In this document: in pieces, positions 1-56,916 of the stretch | Layout of the letters: every line of letters starts with the position of its first letter | Numbering within the stretch: position 1 is the first letter of the stretch | Assembly: GCF_040939455.1 (NCBI RefSeq) | Contig: NC_134108.1 | Span: forward strand, 53,133,501-53,197,500 | Source of the DNA: Microcebus murinus | Lineage: Eukaryota; Chordata; Mammalia; Primates; Cheirogaleidae | DNA length: 64,000 bases | Direction: 5' to 3' | Position numbers and translations under genes: made by a program | The notes under the pieces: model-generated | Database searches by the model: none | What the model was told of the DNA's origin: nothing | What the model saw: only the letters and a program-made list of their open reading frames with translations

Positions 1-98
1 CTCGCTCAGGCTGGTTTCGAACTCCTGACCTTGAGCAATCCGCCCGCCTCGGCCTCCCAAAGTGCTAGGATTACAGGCGTGAGCCACCGCGCCCGGCC
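1..98 (-). repeat. Alu head, cut by window start
   Basis: The sequence from CTCGCTCAGGCTGGTTTCGA to GCGCCCGGCC is the reverse complement of the first ~100 bases of an Alu. Confidence 0.93.
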
Positions 99-44270
<44,172 letters not shown>

Positions 44271-45000
44271 TGAAGTCTAGAAAACTCATCTGACTACTGA
44301 TGCACAATTCAGAGTGGCAGAAGTAATTTAGGAAACTGTCAACAGAAAAGCAGCCTAAATGCAACCCATAGGCAGGGCCAATGTTTAAAATTCATAAAGG
44401 ATCAGGTTTTCTGTTTTTTTCTCTCTCTTTTCTTTTTTATGTTTTCTCTGTGACACAATTAGAAAATATAAAATCACAGTAGACTTTTTAAAAATGCGAA
44501 TTGAAAGTAGTAGAAACTCTTCTTTTCATATTTAATTTTATCTAACGTTGTGTTAAGGAAAATCTTGGTCTACATTCCACCTCTGTTTATAACTGTCTTG
44601 TTAAAAGGGTATTTTCTCTTTATTTTTCTATATAGTAAATTATATAAGTACATCCAGCTGCTGGTATGTCGTTTTATTGCATGTAAAGTGCCATTTATAT
44701 TTGGAAAACTATTGTATAGGATGGATTAATTTAGATTGTGTATAAAGCCACAAATATGTATTTTCCCACATTGTATTCTATATTGCAATGATTTTTTAGC
44801 TTTGTAATATTTTAATATATAATACAGAATTTAGATTGTGACTAACAGCTGATAAAATGACATCTAATGTATATATTAAAGCTTATACTATATTGTGTGA
44901 ATTATTTGCATCTTTTCAGTGGTTAGTTCCATATGTATGTATTGTGGTCTCAAAGTTTTTCTTATGCCTTATTTTAATTTATAATGAAGGTCAAATTAAA
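44271..45000 (+). other. HACE1: HACE1 3' untranslated region (end uncertain)
   Basis: This is non-repetitive, A/T-rich sequence directly after the stop codon. There is no AATAAA nearby. ATTAAA variants stand at 44875-44880, 44995-45000 and 45120-45125, each followed by T/G-rich sequence, so the mRNA end cannot be fixed by eye. Confidence 0.55.
44875..44880 (+). promoter_or_regulatory. Candidate polyadenylation signal (ATTAAA) of HACE1
   Basis: The first ATTAAA after the stop codon is followed within 50 bases by GTGTGAATT and later TGTATGTATTGTGG, a plausible T/G-rich downstream element. The other candidates at 44995 and 45120 are equally canonical. Confidence 0.35.
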
Positions 45001-46754
45001 ATATATTTTCCATATTTTTTCATTACTTTGTGAGTGCTGAGGATACATCTGAAGAAGTAATCTGATGTGCAGATGACAGTTTAATATGTAATGTTTTACT
45101 TCTTAAACTTGCTTTTGTGATTAAAATATCAAGTTCAAGTGATACATGCCTAATACAGGGTTTTTGAAGTTTTGAGTGGTCTGATCAATTTTCTTTTGAA
45201 AAGACACACTGGAGTAGTTTCAGGATACCTTTGAATGGGAAGTGGGAACACTCATAGAAATGCTAACGGAATTTGTAATGATTAGGACCTTGTCTCTGGA
45301 AATTAAAAATAGAATATTCAATGACATTACTGTTGGTAAAATGACATGTGCACATTTTCTCATCAGCAGCCAGTATATTTGTCAGTGATATTTAATTGAG
45401 AGACATATATGTTGAAAGCTTTGTTAAATTATAAAGCTTCTTTAATGCTTTGTTTTTGGTCCTTTCTTGTTACTGTTGGTTTTTTTTCTTAATATTAAGA
45501 AAGTATATCTTAACAGATTACATGAAATTTAGGAATTCTTTAAAAATTACTGTTAGCTCTAAAATGAAGATTTAAATGTTTTATATACAATAACTGAAGC
45601 TGATTTTTTGAAACTTAATTGTAGAAAAAGTCATTGCCTTTTGAATTTTCAAATAGGTAATTGACTAATTTCATACTACATTGCTTATAATTTTAATGTT
45701 TACAGACATCTATTTATGTTTATAATCATACAAAACATTGGTTTTCTCAGCTTGGTTTTTCTGTAAGTATTTGTGTGAAATAGTTGATAGTATTATGTAT
45801 TTCATGGTATTTTAGCCATGAATTTGAATGTTTTTTAATATAGATCTGGCAATTTCAGAATTTATTCTTTCATAGTCTTTATTTTTATAAGAATGTAGTT
45901 AATGTAAGAAGATTTTTACATGGATTAAAAATACTATTTAAACTTGAGGCAGCAAGTCTTTTTAATTTATTCCATTCCCACAATTTCTTCTGTGAGTAGA
46001 TGAATATGTTGAATGCAAGGTAGTATGGAAAAGTGATTAGAAAGATTTTCTTTCTGTTTGGGTAAAAGAAGATTATATTAGTAGGAAAATGATTCAGCTC
46101 TTAAAATGTGGTAGTTTCATATGAGGAAGAAAACAAAAATACAGTGCTCTAAAGGAATAAAAATATGAAACAAGGAAACATATCATAGGAAGCTGATTAA
46201 TGAAAAGATCTGGGCAAGAGTAGATTTAAGTTATCCAGATAGTTTGAGGCAATAGTGACCACATAGTTAATAAAATCCATTTTGTAGTTAATCCCAAAAC
46301 AAAATGTAAGGAAATCCCAGCTTTGTGCTGAACACAGCATCCCTACTATTGTGACAGCATGTTTGGGAATTGGGGACAAATGCAAGTTTTAAAGCATAGG
46401 TCACAAATTGGAGGCCCAAGAGATGATTCTTACTCATATGTGTGTTTTGTTTGTCATGCTAATTCTAGAATTTTTAATGAATTATCAACATTTAAAAATC
46501 TGGAGATTTCATACAGAAGTTCTGGAGTTTTGGCTTCTTTTTGAGAAATAAGACAACCTGACAATATTGAATACATATTCCTGCAAAGCATTATTAGTAT
46601 GTTGGAATTGAGTAAAAGCTGCTGCTTTGAATAACTGTGCTCTCCATTTTGCCATTTTCTTATCCCAGCTTACTTCAGTAATTTACATTACTTTTTTCCT
46701 GGCCTTTGAAAGCATTGGAGTCTCCTTTAAAGAACCTTTGTTGATCAGAAATGT
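45001..46754. other. Intergenic or distal 3' UTR sequence, nothing recognised
   Basis: A/T-rich sequence without a repeat, RNA gene or convincing reading frame that I can see. Confidence 0.5.
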
Positions 46755-47200
46755 TCCCCTGGAGTATAAATTGGTACAAATTCTTTGGAAGACAATTTGG
46801 TGGCACCAGATTTAAAAACATATACACATAGTCTTTGACCCAACAGTTCTACTTAGAATTTATTTTACAGATCCACTTGTTTGTGGACATAAAGATATTT
46901 GTACAAGAATGTTCACTGAAGTTTGTGATGGAGAAAAACTGGGAATAATTTCAATGTATTATCAGTAGGGGGCTGACTAATAATGTGTTACAACCATAGA
47001 ATATTAATTAGTATTTACAAAGAATGAAATGAATCAATACATACTGATATGTAAATGTTTCTAAGGCATGTTAAGTGAAATAAGGTGTATAGAAGAGTGA
47101 TTAGTGTGAGATACAATGTACATGGGGTAATGTGCAAGAAAAATTTCTGGGAGATGGGCAAGAGACTATTGCTATATTTGGGAAGGAGTTGTATGATGGG
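46755..47200 (+). repeat. Old L1/HAL1-type 3' end, sense
   Basis: GTACAAATTCTTTGGAAGAC, CAACAGTTCTACTTAGAATT, TTTGTACAAGAATGTTCACT and CAACCATAGAATATTAATTA follow an old L1-type ORF2 3' end. Confidence 0.65.
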
Positions 47201-47286
47201 ATGGACTTTTTTACTGCATAGCCTTTTTTTTTCCTATTTCTCTAAATCATATGCCTGTGTTATTTTCTCTCTCTCTCTTCCCCTGC

Positions 47287-47303
47287 CATATATATATATA
47301 TAA
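47287..47303. repeat. (AT)n microsatellite
   Basis: About eight TA units. Confidence 0.8.
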
Positions 47304-47599
47304 ACATCTGCTGTCTTTAATCCAGAAAAGAGGTGTCAGTAGTAACAGGTTTGGCTGAATCTGTAAAATGCCATAGCAGTAGTGATAAGCAATATTTTCA
47401 TCACAAAACTTATAATTTTTCAAGTTAAATTAATGTGTTTAAGTCTCCTAATTAAACTCTTTTGTAAACAGGCAAAAAAAGGAATGCTCTTTGCCCACAA
47501 ATCTCTATTTCCACATTGCCTGATAATTAGAGCTGTAATTTTTAGTGCTCTGAAATTCTACCAATTAGAGATTTATTTGAATTAACACTTTCTTCCCTG

Positions 47600-48660
47600 A
47601 TTTTTCTTTTTTTAATAACAAAATTGGTACTAAATATGGGAAAATCTGGAAAGCATACATTAGTGCACAAACTGATAAAAAGCAGTAAATTATAATCTCA
47701 CTACCCAACAATTGTATTTCCTTCTAATCTTTTGCAGTGTATTTTTTTACATAGTTGAGTTCATAAAGAAGGTAGCATTTAGTATTTTATTTTAAACTTG
47801 CTTATAAACATAATATTCTGTTATATGGAATTATCATATACTTGACCATGTCTCTAAAATTAACATTTAGATTTCTAATACTTTTGCTTTTATTATATAA
47901 ATAACAGGTAGTCTCATTAAAAACTGCTTATAGTCTAGGAATGGCAATGTTATCTGGATTGTTGAAATGGCCATCTCTATGGTCATAGAATTACTGCTTG
48001 AAGGCTCAAGAAGGGGCTGTTGAAACATAGAGCCCTTTGGTAGGTAGGACCAAGTGGGCTTGCTGTAGCAGCACAGCTAGTGTAAAAGGATTAGAAAGGA
48101 AGGTAGAAGTGTATGACAAAAGTAGTTATTTTAATAATTGCTAACTTCAGTCTTTTTCCCAAGAACAGGGGAGGAAACTCATTTTCAATATGACACAAGC
48201 CCAATTAGAACTCAAGCATTTGCTATTAAATTGTATGGTTCAGTTGTGTCAAGGGTCTCATGCTTGTGTGCTAAACTAGAAACCTAGCCTCCATTTATAA
48301 TGTTCCCCAAAAGTAGACTTACAGGCTTTTGGATTTGTCAGAGAGTATGTAACAGGTATCTTTATCAGTAGGTACTTAGCTAATATTAACATTTTGGTTG
48401 TTCTCACTACAATTTAAGGTGTATCAGTGTGTTTCATTAGTCAAGATTTTTTCATGTGAAACATGGTCCTTCTGTCCCTCTACATTTCCACAGCTGTTAG
48501 AACACAAAATTCACTTTTAATGTTAAGAATAGCAACAGAAATACTAATTTTGCAGTTTTCTTTAAGCTATTTCAATGTGGGCAGATTTCTGTTAGAATGT
48601 CTTTGTGAAATTCTTAGGTTCTGAGTTGCTACCTGCTTACTGGTATGGTGCAAATTGGCA
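47600..48660. other. Intergenic, faint old L1-type remnant then unique sequence
   Basis: Bases 47600-47850 (AATTATAATCTCACTACCCA and nearby) weakly resemble an antisense old L1/HAL1 3' end. The rest is unrecognised. Confidence 0.35.
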
Positions 48661-48669
48661 CACATTTAT

Positions 48670-48830
48670 TTAATTTATAATTAATCCCTTCATTTTATGG
48701 GTGAGAGAGTTGCAGACCAGAGAGTTAGTGACTTGTTCAAGGTTTCAGGGCTACTTGTTAACCAAACTAGAATTTAAAACCTACATTTTCTAATGCTTAG
48801 TCCACTAGGTTTCCTGTTACTCCATGCTGT
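48670..48830 (-). repeat. MIR SINE, antisense
   Basis: TTATGGGTGAGAGAGTTGCA, AGTTAGTGACTTGTTCAAGG and TAATGCTTAGTCCACTAGG follow reversed MIR, including its head. Confidence 0.65.
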
Positions 48831-49284
48831 CTCTTTATGATATAACTGCCTTATAAAAAGACTTTTAGAAAAACACCTGCAGCCTATTAATAGTCATGTA
48901 TGACAAGCCTGTTGAGAAACTATAACTTAATAAGATGATAGTTAAGAGTGATTAATAGCATTATATTTCCTCTCTCCCACTGTGCCACAACAAGCTAGGG
49001 TGGATATTTTATCATCTCAAAATGAGAAAGAACAGATGTACTGTCAGACCATAGATCATGGGTAGTCATTAACTTTTATTATCTTTATAAAAATGTTCAA
49101 TTTCAAGCATACTTGGTGCTTCGAAATATGTTGTGCCTCCAATGTTGCAAAACCATTAAAGCTATAAACAGAATCTAATGACTATTATTATATGCAGTAC
49201 TTTGTGAGTCAGTTTAGTCTAGTTGACTGAAATAGAAAACAATCCTAAGTGGATGCTGGATGTATAGTTAATGGAGACTTTTCA

Positions 49285-49390
49285 AATCAATTAAACAAAT
49301 TCCACTAAATGCCTCCTATGTACTCAACTCTGGTTTAGGGACTGTAACCCAGTTCCTACTCTCAAAGGAAATAAAATTCAGTTGGGCAGA
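49285..49390 (-). repeat. L2 3' end fragment, antisense
   Basis: AAATGCCTCCTATGTACTCA then TTCCTACTCTCAAAGGAAAT resembles the reversed L2 3' end. Confidence 0.55.
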
Positions 49391-50282
49391 TGAAAGGTAT
49401 ATTTGAAACAGGGTTTAAAATTATGTGGTATGGCATACATTTAAGTAAAAACCTGATACAGAACTATATTATTGCAGGTGAAAAAGGGTTTGATGTAAAC
49501 TCAGTGTCCAAGGCAACTTTAAATATTTGTCCTGGGTTACTAAATTGTTCTTCAGATTTGGAGACGAATTGATCAGCTTGTTGATTGAACAAATAACTGA
49601 AAAGGACAAAAATAATAAACTTATAGTAAAATAAGTCTAATATGTGGCAGTCAGGTTTTCAACTTCTTAATTAGTGATTTATTAGCTTGTTCAGTTCTAG
49701 GTTCTGGTCATTTCTTTTGAATTATGATAATCCTGGTTGTTTTCACTCTTTGGAAACTGTTATGTGTCATTGTAGCAACCATACTTGGAAAGGACTCTAC
49801 ATTTTTCTCAGAAGAGTAGCAATATCTGATTTCTTTTTGAAAGAAGCATATTGTAGGAGTGGGGAAGAGTGCTTAAAATGATGTTTGTACAGTATTCCTT
49901 TATGTAGGATTTCTCTTTTCCTAATGTCTATGATTAGAAAACAAAATGATATTCAAATTCCAAAATTCTGTCTACAGTAGCCTGCTCGACATCATTCACT
50001 TGCATGTTTAGTAGGAATCACAAACTTGAAATATGGTTTTCCCCATAGCCAACTGTCATCCCAACCCAATCTTTCCTATCTCAGCAAATGAGTACCACCG
50101 AATTGCTCTAGCCATAAACCAAGATTATTCTTCCCTTTCTCTCATCTAGTACATTCAACCCATCACCAACTCTTGTTGAATTTACCTGTCCAATATATGT
50201 TTTAAGTTAGTCAATTTCTATTTCTTTTGTCCAAGCTGCCACCATCAGTTCCTCGGACTACAATAGTCTAACACAAAAGAGG
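49391..50282. other. Intergenic, nothing recognised
   Basis: No repeat or gene that I can name. Confidence 0.5.
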
Positions 50283-50361
50283 GCAGTGGAGATCATGGAT
50301 AGGGATACAGACTGAGCTAGACTGCCTGGATTTGAATTCCAGCTTTTACACTATTAGCTGT

Positions 50362-51070
<709 letters not shown>

Positions 51071-51142
51071 AGCTTTGTGACCTTGGATAAATTTCTTAAC
51101 CTCTCTGCCACAATTTATAATGGAGATGTAAACTAATTATAT

Positions 51143-51576
51143 ATTGTATTAGTTTCCTATTGCTGATATAACAAATTGCCACAAATTTAGTACCTTGAAA
51201 CAACACACATTAACAGTTTTGGAGGTAGAGTATGAAATAGGTGTCAGTGGGCTAAAGTCAAAAGTATTAGCAGACTCTGTTCTTTCTAGAGGGAGAATCT
51301 ATTACTTTAGTAGCTTCCAGAGACTTTCTGCATATCTTGGCTCATGGCTCTTTTATATCTTGAAAGCTGAAATGGCCAGCTGAGTGTCACATCACATTAC
51401 TCTTGACACTGACTCCTGTGACTCTCTCTTCCACATTTAAGGAACCTTGTGATTAGATTGGGTCCATCTTAGGTAATTCAGCAAAATCTCATCTCAAGGT
51501 CAGCTGATTAGCAGCCTTAATTCCCTTTTGCCATGTAATGTCACATATTCACAGGTTCCAGGGCATTGGATATGGA

Positions 51577-51608
<32 letters not shown>

Positions 51609-51640
51609 GAGGGCACCATTACAGCCCATGGCAGTCTTGG
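51143..51640. repeat. Old dispersed repeat of uncertain family, with (TG)n at 51581-51608
   Basis: TTTCCTATTGCTGATATAAC, AACCTTGTGATTAGATTGGG and AATGTCACATATTCACAGGT resemble a common mammalian repeat whose name I cannot fix. Near its end stands a pure TG run of 14 units. Confidence 0.45.
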
Positions 51641-51737
51641 AGTACATTTATTATTGAAGATTTTTTATACCTATTTTACAGATGAGAAATTGAGGCATAG
51701 ATTGTCAGTTTGCCAATTTTACACATAGAGGCAGAGC

Positions 51738-51880
51738 TAAAATTTGTTTTTTAAAAATTATTTTTATAGATTTATGGGGTGCACATGCAGATTTGTTACA
51801 TAGATATATTTTGTCATGGGAGATTGTATGTTTCCAGGAATTTATCCATTTCCTCTAGTTTTTTTTTTTTTGAATGGTAG
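51738..51880 (-). repeat. L1 fragments, antisense
   Basis: TTTATGGGGTGCACATGCAG then GATTTGTTACATAGATATAT is a reversed L1 3' UTR; TTCCAGGAATTTATCCATTT is reversed ORF2 sequence. They are separate old pieces. Confidence 0.55.
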
Positions 51881-51903
51881 CACTATTATTCCATTTTATT
51901 TGA

Positions 51904-52756
51904 TTTTTTTTTTTTATTTTTTATTTTGGCATATTGTGGGGGTACAGATTTTAAGGTTTCAATAAATGCCCATTTCCCCCCCTCCCCCCAAAAGTCTGAG
52001 TCTCCATCATGACCATCCCCAGATGGTGCACATCTCACTCATTATGTATGTATATACCCGCCCCCTCCCCCCTCCCACCTGCCCAATACCCTATTACTGC
52101 AGTACCTATGTGTCCACTTAGGTGCAACTCAGTTAATACCAGTTTGTTGGAGAATATATCTGGTGCTTGTTTCTCCATTCTTGGGATACTTCACTTAGTA
52201 GTATGGGTTCCAGCTCTAACCAGGAAAATATAAGATGTGCTATATCACCATTGTTTCTTAGAGCTGAATAGTACTCCATGGTATACATATACCACATTTT
52301 ATTAATCCATTCTTGGATTGATGGGCACTTGGGCTGTTTCCACAGCCTTGCAATTATGAATTGTGCTGCTATAAACATTCGAGTGCAGGTGTCTTTTTTG
52401 TAGAGTGTCACTGGATCATTTGGGTAGATGCCCAGCAATGGGATTGCTGGATCAAATGGTAGATTCACTTGTATCGCTATAAGGTATCTCCATATTGCTT
52501 TCCACAGAGGTTGAACTAGTTTGCAGTCCCACCAGCAGTGTAGGAGTGTTCCTCTCTCTCCGCAACCACGCCAGCATTTATTGTTTGGAGATTTTTTGAT
52601 AAAGGCCATTCTCACTGGGGTTAAGTGATATCTCATTGTGGTTTTGATTTGCATTTCCCTGATGATTAGAGATGTTGAGCATTTCTTCATATGTTTGTTG
52701 GCCATTCTTCTGTCTTCTTTAGAAAAGTTTCTGTTCAAGTCCTTTGCCCACTTTTT
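51904..52756 (-). mobile_element. Outer young L1, 3' part (poly-A, 3' UTR, end of ORF2)
   Basis: The T-run near 51904-51925 is the A-tail in reverse. The 3' UTR follows (TTTTGGCATATTGTGGGGG, then C-rich tracts), with the ORF2 stop at 52133. The last 200 or so ORF2 residues read in one frame, with the Cys-rich [18 protein letters not shown] motif and [12 protein letters not shown]. At 52756 the element is cut by the inner L1 and continues at 59302. Confidence 0.92.
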
Positions 52757-52798
52757 TTTTTTTTTTTTAGTGGTGTTTTCATTTAACATTTTTTTTTT
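52757..52798 (-). other. Two-part A-tail with a 20-nt putative 3' transduction
   Basis: On the L1 strand the order is A-run (52798-52790), 20 bases (52789-52770, beginning TGTTAAATG), a second A-run (52769-52757), then the target duplication. The outer L1 has no such sequence after its 3' UTR. Confidence 0.75.
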
Positions 52799-52999
52799 AT
52801 TTTGGCATATTATGGGGGTACAGATTTTAAGGTTTCAATAAATGCCCATTTCCCCCCCTCCCCCCTAAAGTCTGAGTCTCCATCATGACCATCCTCCAGA
52901 TGGTGCACATCTCACTATGTATGTATATACCCGCCCCCCTCCCACCTGCCCAATACCCTATTACTGTAGCACCTATGTGTCCACTTAGGTGCTACTCAG
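52799..52999 (-). other. 3' UTR of the inner L1
   Basis: About 200 bases between the ORF2 stop and the A-tail, with G-rich tracts on the L1 strand at about 52853-52865 and 52930-52943. Compared with the outer copy it lacks six bases in the second tract. Confidence 0.85.
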
Positions 53000-55900
53000 T
53001 TAATACCAGTTTGCTGGAGAATATATCTGGTGCTTGTTTTTCCATTCTTGGGATACTTCACTTAGTAGTATGGGTTCCAGCTCTAACCAGGAAAATATAA
53101 GGTGTGCTATATCACCATTGTTTCTTAGAGCTGAATAGTACTCCATGGTATACATATACCACATTTTATTAATCCATTCTTGGATTGATGGGCACTTGGG
53201 CTGTTTCCACAGCCTTGCAATTATGAATTGTGCTGCTATAAACATTCGAGTGCAGGTGTCTTTTTTGTAGAGTGTCACTGGATCATTTGGGTAGATGCCC
53301 AGCAATGGGATTGCTGGATCAAATGGTAGATTCACTTGTATCGCTTTAAGGTATCTCCATATTGCTTTCCACAGAGGTTGAACTAGTTTGCAGTCCCACC
53401 AGCAGTGTAGGAGTGTTCCTCTCTCTCCGCAACCAGGCCAGCATTTATTGTTTGGAGATTTTTTGATAAAGGCCATTCTCACTGGGGTTAAGTGATATCT
53501 CATTGTGGTTTTGATTTGCATTTCCCTGATGATTAGAGATGTTGAGCATTTCTTCATATGTTTGTTGGCCATTCTTCTGTCTTCTTTAGAAAAATTTCTG
53601 TTCAAGTCCTTTGCCCACTTTTTAATGGGGTTATTTGATTTTTTCTTCCTAATTTTCGTGAGTTCTAAGTATATTCTAGTTATCAGTCCCTTATCGGATG
53701 CATAGGATGCAAAAATTTTCTCCCATTCTGTAGGTTGTCTGTTTACTTTCATGACTATTTCTTTGGCTGTGCAGAAGCTTTGTAGTTTGATCATGTCCCA
53801 TTTATTTATTTTTGTTGCTGCTGTGATTGCCTTTGGGGACTTCTTCATAAACTCTTTGCCCAGGCCGATGTCTAGGAGAGTGTTTCCAACTTTTTCCTCT
53901 AGAGTTCTAATAGTTTCATACCTTAGGTTTAAGTCTGTTATCCAGCGTGAGTTGGTTTTTGTGAGAGGTGAAAGGTGTGGGTCCTGTTTTAGCCTTCTAC
54001 AGGTGGCTATCCAGTTTTCCCAGCACCATTTATTGAAGAGGGATTCTTTTCCCCAGCGTATGTTTTTGTCTGCTTTGTCAAAGATGAGATGGCTATATGA
54101 GGATGGTTTTATATCAGGATTCTCACATCTGTTCCACTGGTCAATATTCCTGTTTTTGTGCCAATACCATATTGTTTTAATTACTACAGCTTTGTAGTAT
54201 AGTTTGATATCTGGCATATTAATGCCTCCCATTTTGTTTTTGTTGCCTAGAATTGCTCTTGATATTCGGGGTCTTCTTTGGTTCCATACGAAGCGTAAAA
54301 TTATTTTTTCTATATCTGTGAAGAATGCTGATGGGATTTTAATAGGTATTGCATTGAATCTGTAGATCAGTTTGGGTAGTATAGACATTTTGATGATATT
54401 GAGTCTGCCGATCCACGAGCATGGTATGGATTTCCATCTGTTTACATCCTCTGCTATTTCCTTCCTCAGTGTTTCATAGTTCTCCCTATAGAGGTCTTTT
54501 ACCTCTTTGGTTAAATATATTCCTAGATACTTTAATTTCTTTGTTGCTATTGTGAAGGGAATTGAGTCTTTGATTTGGTTCTCAATTAGATTGTTGTTGG
54601 CGTATATGAATGCCTCTGATTTCTGTGTATTAATTTTTTATCCTGAGACTTTGCTAAATTCATTGATCAGTTCCAGGAGTTTCTTGGTTGAATCCTTGGG
54701 GTTTTCTAGATACAATATCATATCATCAGCAAACAGTGAAAGTTTGATCTCTTCTGCCCCTATTTGGATACCTTTGATTCCATTTTCCTGTCTGATTGCT
54801 GTAGCCAAGACTTCCAGCACTATGTTGAACAGAAGTGGAGATAGTGGGCAGCCTTGTCTGGTTCCAGTTCTAAGTGGGAATGATTTCAATCTTTCCCCAT
54901 TCAGTATGATGTTGGCTATGGGTCTGTCATATATGGCTTGTATCATTTTTAGGTATGTCCCTTCTATGCCTATTTTCTTAAGTGTTCGTATCATGAAAGG
55001 GTGTTGAATTTTGTCAAAAGCTTTTTCTGCATCTATTGAAAGAATCATGTGGTCTTTGTTTTTGCTTCTGTTCATGTGGTGAATTGGATTGATAGATTTA
55101 CGTATGTTGAACCATCCCTGCATCCCTGGGATGAAGCCCACTTGGTCGTGGTGGATTAGTTTTTTGATAAGTGTCTGGATTCGGTTAGCTAAGATTTTGT
55201 TGAAAATTTTTGCATCTATATTCATTAGGGATATTGGTCTGTAGTTTTCTTTTTTTGTTGCATCCTTTTCTGGTTTTGGTATCAGAGTAATATTCGCTTC
55301 ATAAAAGGTGTCGGGGAGGTTTCCGTTCTTCTCGATGTTGTGGAATAGTTTCTGCAAGATAGGTACTAGTTCTTCTTTGTAAGTATGGTAAAATTCAGGT
55401 GTGAAGCCATCTGGACCGGGACTTTTCTTTTTAGGGAGATTTTTAATTGCTGTTTCTATTTCAGCTGTTGAGATTGGTCTGTTCAGGGAATCTATTTCTT
55501 CCTGGTTGAGCCTAGGGAGGCTGTGTGTTTCTAGACATTTGTCCATTTCCTCCACATTTTCCAGTTTGTGTGCATAAAGATTTTTGTTGTATTCATAAAT
55601 TGTATCTTGTATCTCTTTGGGATCAGTTGTGATATCTCCTTTTTTATTCCTGATGGAGCTTATTAGAGATTTCTCTTTTCTGCTTTTCGTTAGCTTAGCC
55701 AATGGCGTGTCAATCTTGTTTATTTTTTCAAAGAACCAACTTTTTGTTTTATTAATCTCCTCAATAGCTTTCCTGTTTTCAATTTCGTTTAGTTCTGATT
55801 TGATCTTGTTGATTTCACTTCTTCTGCTGGGTTTGGGGTTGGTCTGTTCTTCTTTTTCCAGCTCTTTGAGTCGTTTCATTAGATTGTCTATTTGTGATCT

Positions 55901-56875
55901 TCTTGCCTTTTGGTTATAGGCATTTATGGAGATAAACTTTCCTCTCAGAACTGCTTTAGCTGTGTCCCAGAGGAGTTGATAACTTGTCTCTCCATTGTCG
56001 TTTTCTTCATAGAAGTTTTTTATTTCCGTCTTGATTTCTTCATTTACGAAGTAATCATTTAGTAGGAGGTTGTTTAATTTCCACGTTTTTGTGTAGAAAT
56101 GTGAGTTTCTGTTAGGGTTGATTTCTACTTTTATTCCACTGTGATCTGAGAAGGTACATGGTATGATTTCTGTTTTTTAAAATTTCTTGAGATTTTCTTT
56201 GTGTCCTAGGATATGGTCAATCTTAGAGAATGTGCCGTGAGCTGATGAGAAGAACGTATATTCAGTGGATTTTGGGTAGAATGTTCTGTAGATGTCTGTC
56301 AGACCCAATTGTTCTAGAGTTTTGTTTAAGTCCATTATTTCTTTATTAATTTTCTGTTTGGAGGATCTGTCTCGTGCCGTCAGTGGGGTGTTGAAATCCC
56401 CGGCGATTATGGAGTTGCTATTAATCCATTTGCTTAGCTCCAGTAAGGTTTGCTTTATGAATCTGGGTGCACCTAAGTTGGGTGCATATATATTTCAAAT
56501 TGTTATCTCTTCTTGTTGAACTGTGCCCTTCACCATTATATAATGACCCTCTTTGTCTTTTACTACTTTTGTTGGTTTAAAAACTAAATCGTCTGAAATT
56601 AGAACTGCCACACCAGCCTTCTTTTGGCTTCTATTTGCTTGGAATATTGATCTCCACCCTTTTATTTTTAGTCTATGTGCATCCTTGCAGGTTAAATGTG
56701 TTTCCTGAAGACAGCATATACTTGGCCTGTATTTTCTTATCCATTCAGCCAGCCTATGTCTCTTGAGTGGAGAGTTTAAGCCATTCACATTTATTGAGAG
56801 AACTGATAGGTAAGGTAGATTACTGATCATTCTGTTGGGTTGGATGTTGTTGCTATGATTTCTGTCTTGAGCCAT
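53000..56875 (-). pseudogene. Inner L1 ORF2 (endonuclease/reverse transcriptase) with three nonsense codons
   Basis: One frame of 1292 codons including the stop, with no frameshift. N-terminal endonuclease: LSINVNGLN and QETHLTCKD. Reverse transcriptase: [15 protein letters not shown] and the active site [14 protein letters not shown] (FADD codons at 54722-54733, near residue 715). C-terminal Cys/His motif: [18 protein letters not shown]. Length is close to human ORF2p (1275). Nonsense codons: TGA at 56495-56497 (codon 127), TAA at 56177-56179 (codon 233) and TAA at 54638-54640 (codon 746, just after the active site). The first and third are also in the outer L1. Any protein would stop inside the endonuclease domain. 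Confidence 0.93.
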
Positions 56876-56916
56876 TGTAATATCTGGCCTTTAATATCTT
56901 TGGGTTTTGGTTGTTT

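Noticed and set aside
53751..54197. Long + strand frames opposite L1 ORF2 (also 54507-55007, 59445-59891, 60201-60701)
   Set aside because: They are shadows of the L1 ORF2 coding frame and repeat identically in both L1 copies.
56495..56497. TGA at ORF2 codon 127 as a recoded codon
   Set aside because: There is no selenocysteine element or read-through context that I can see. Nonsense is the simpler reading.
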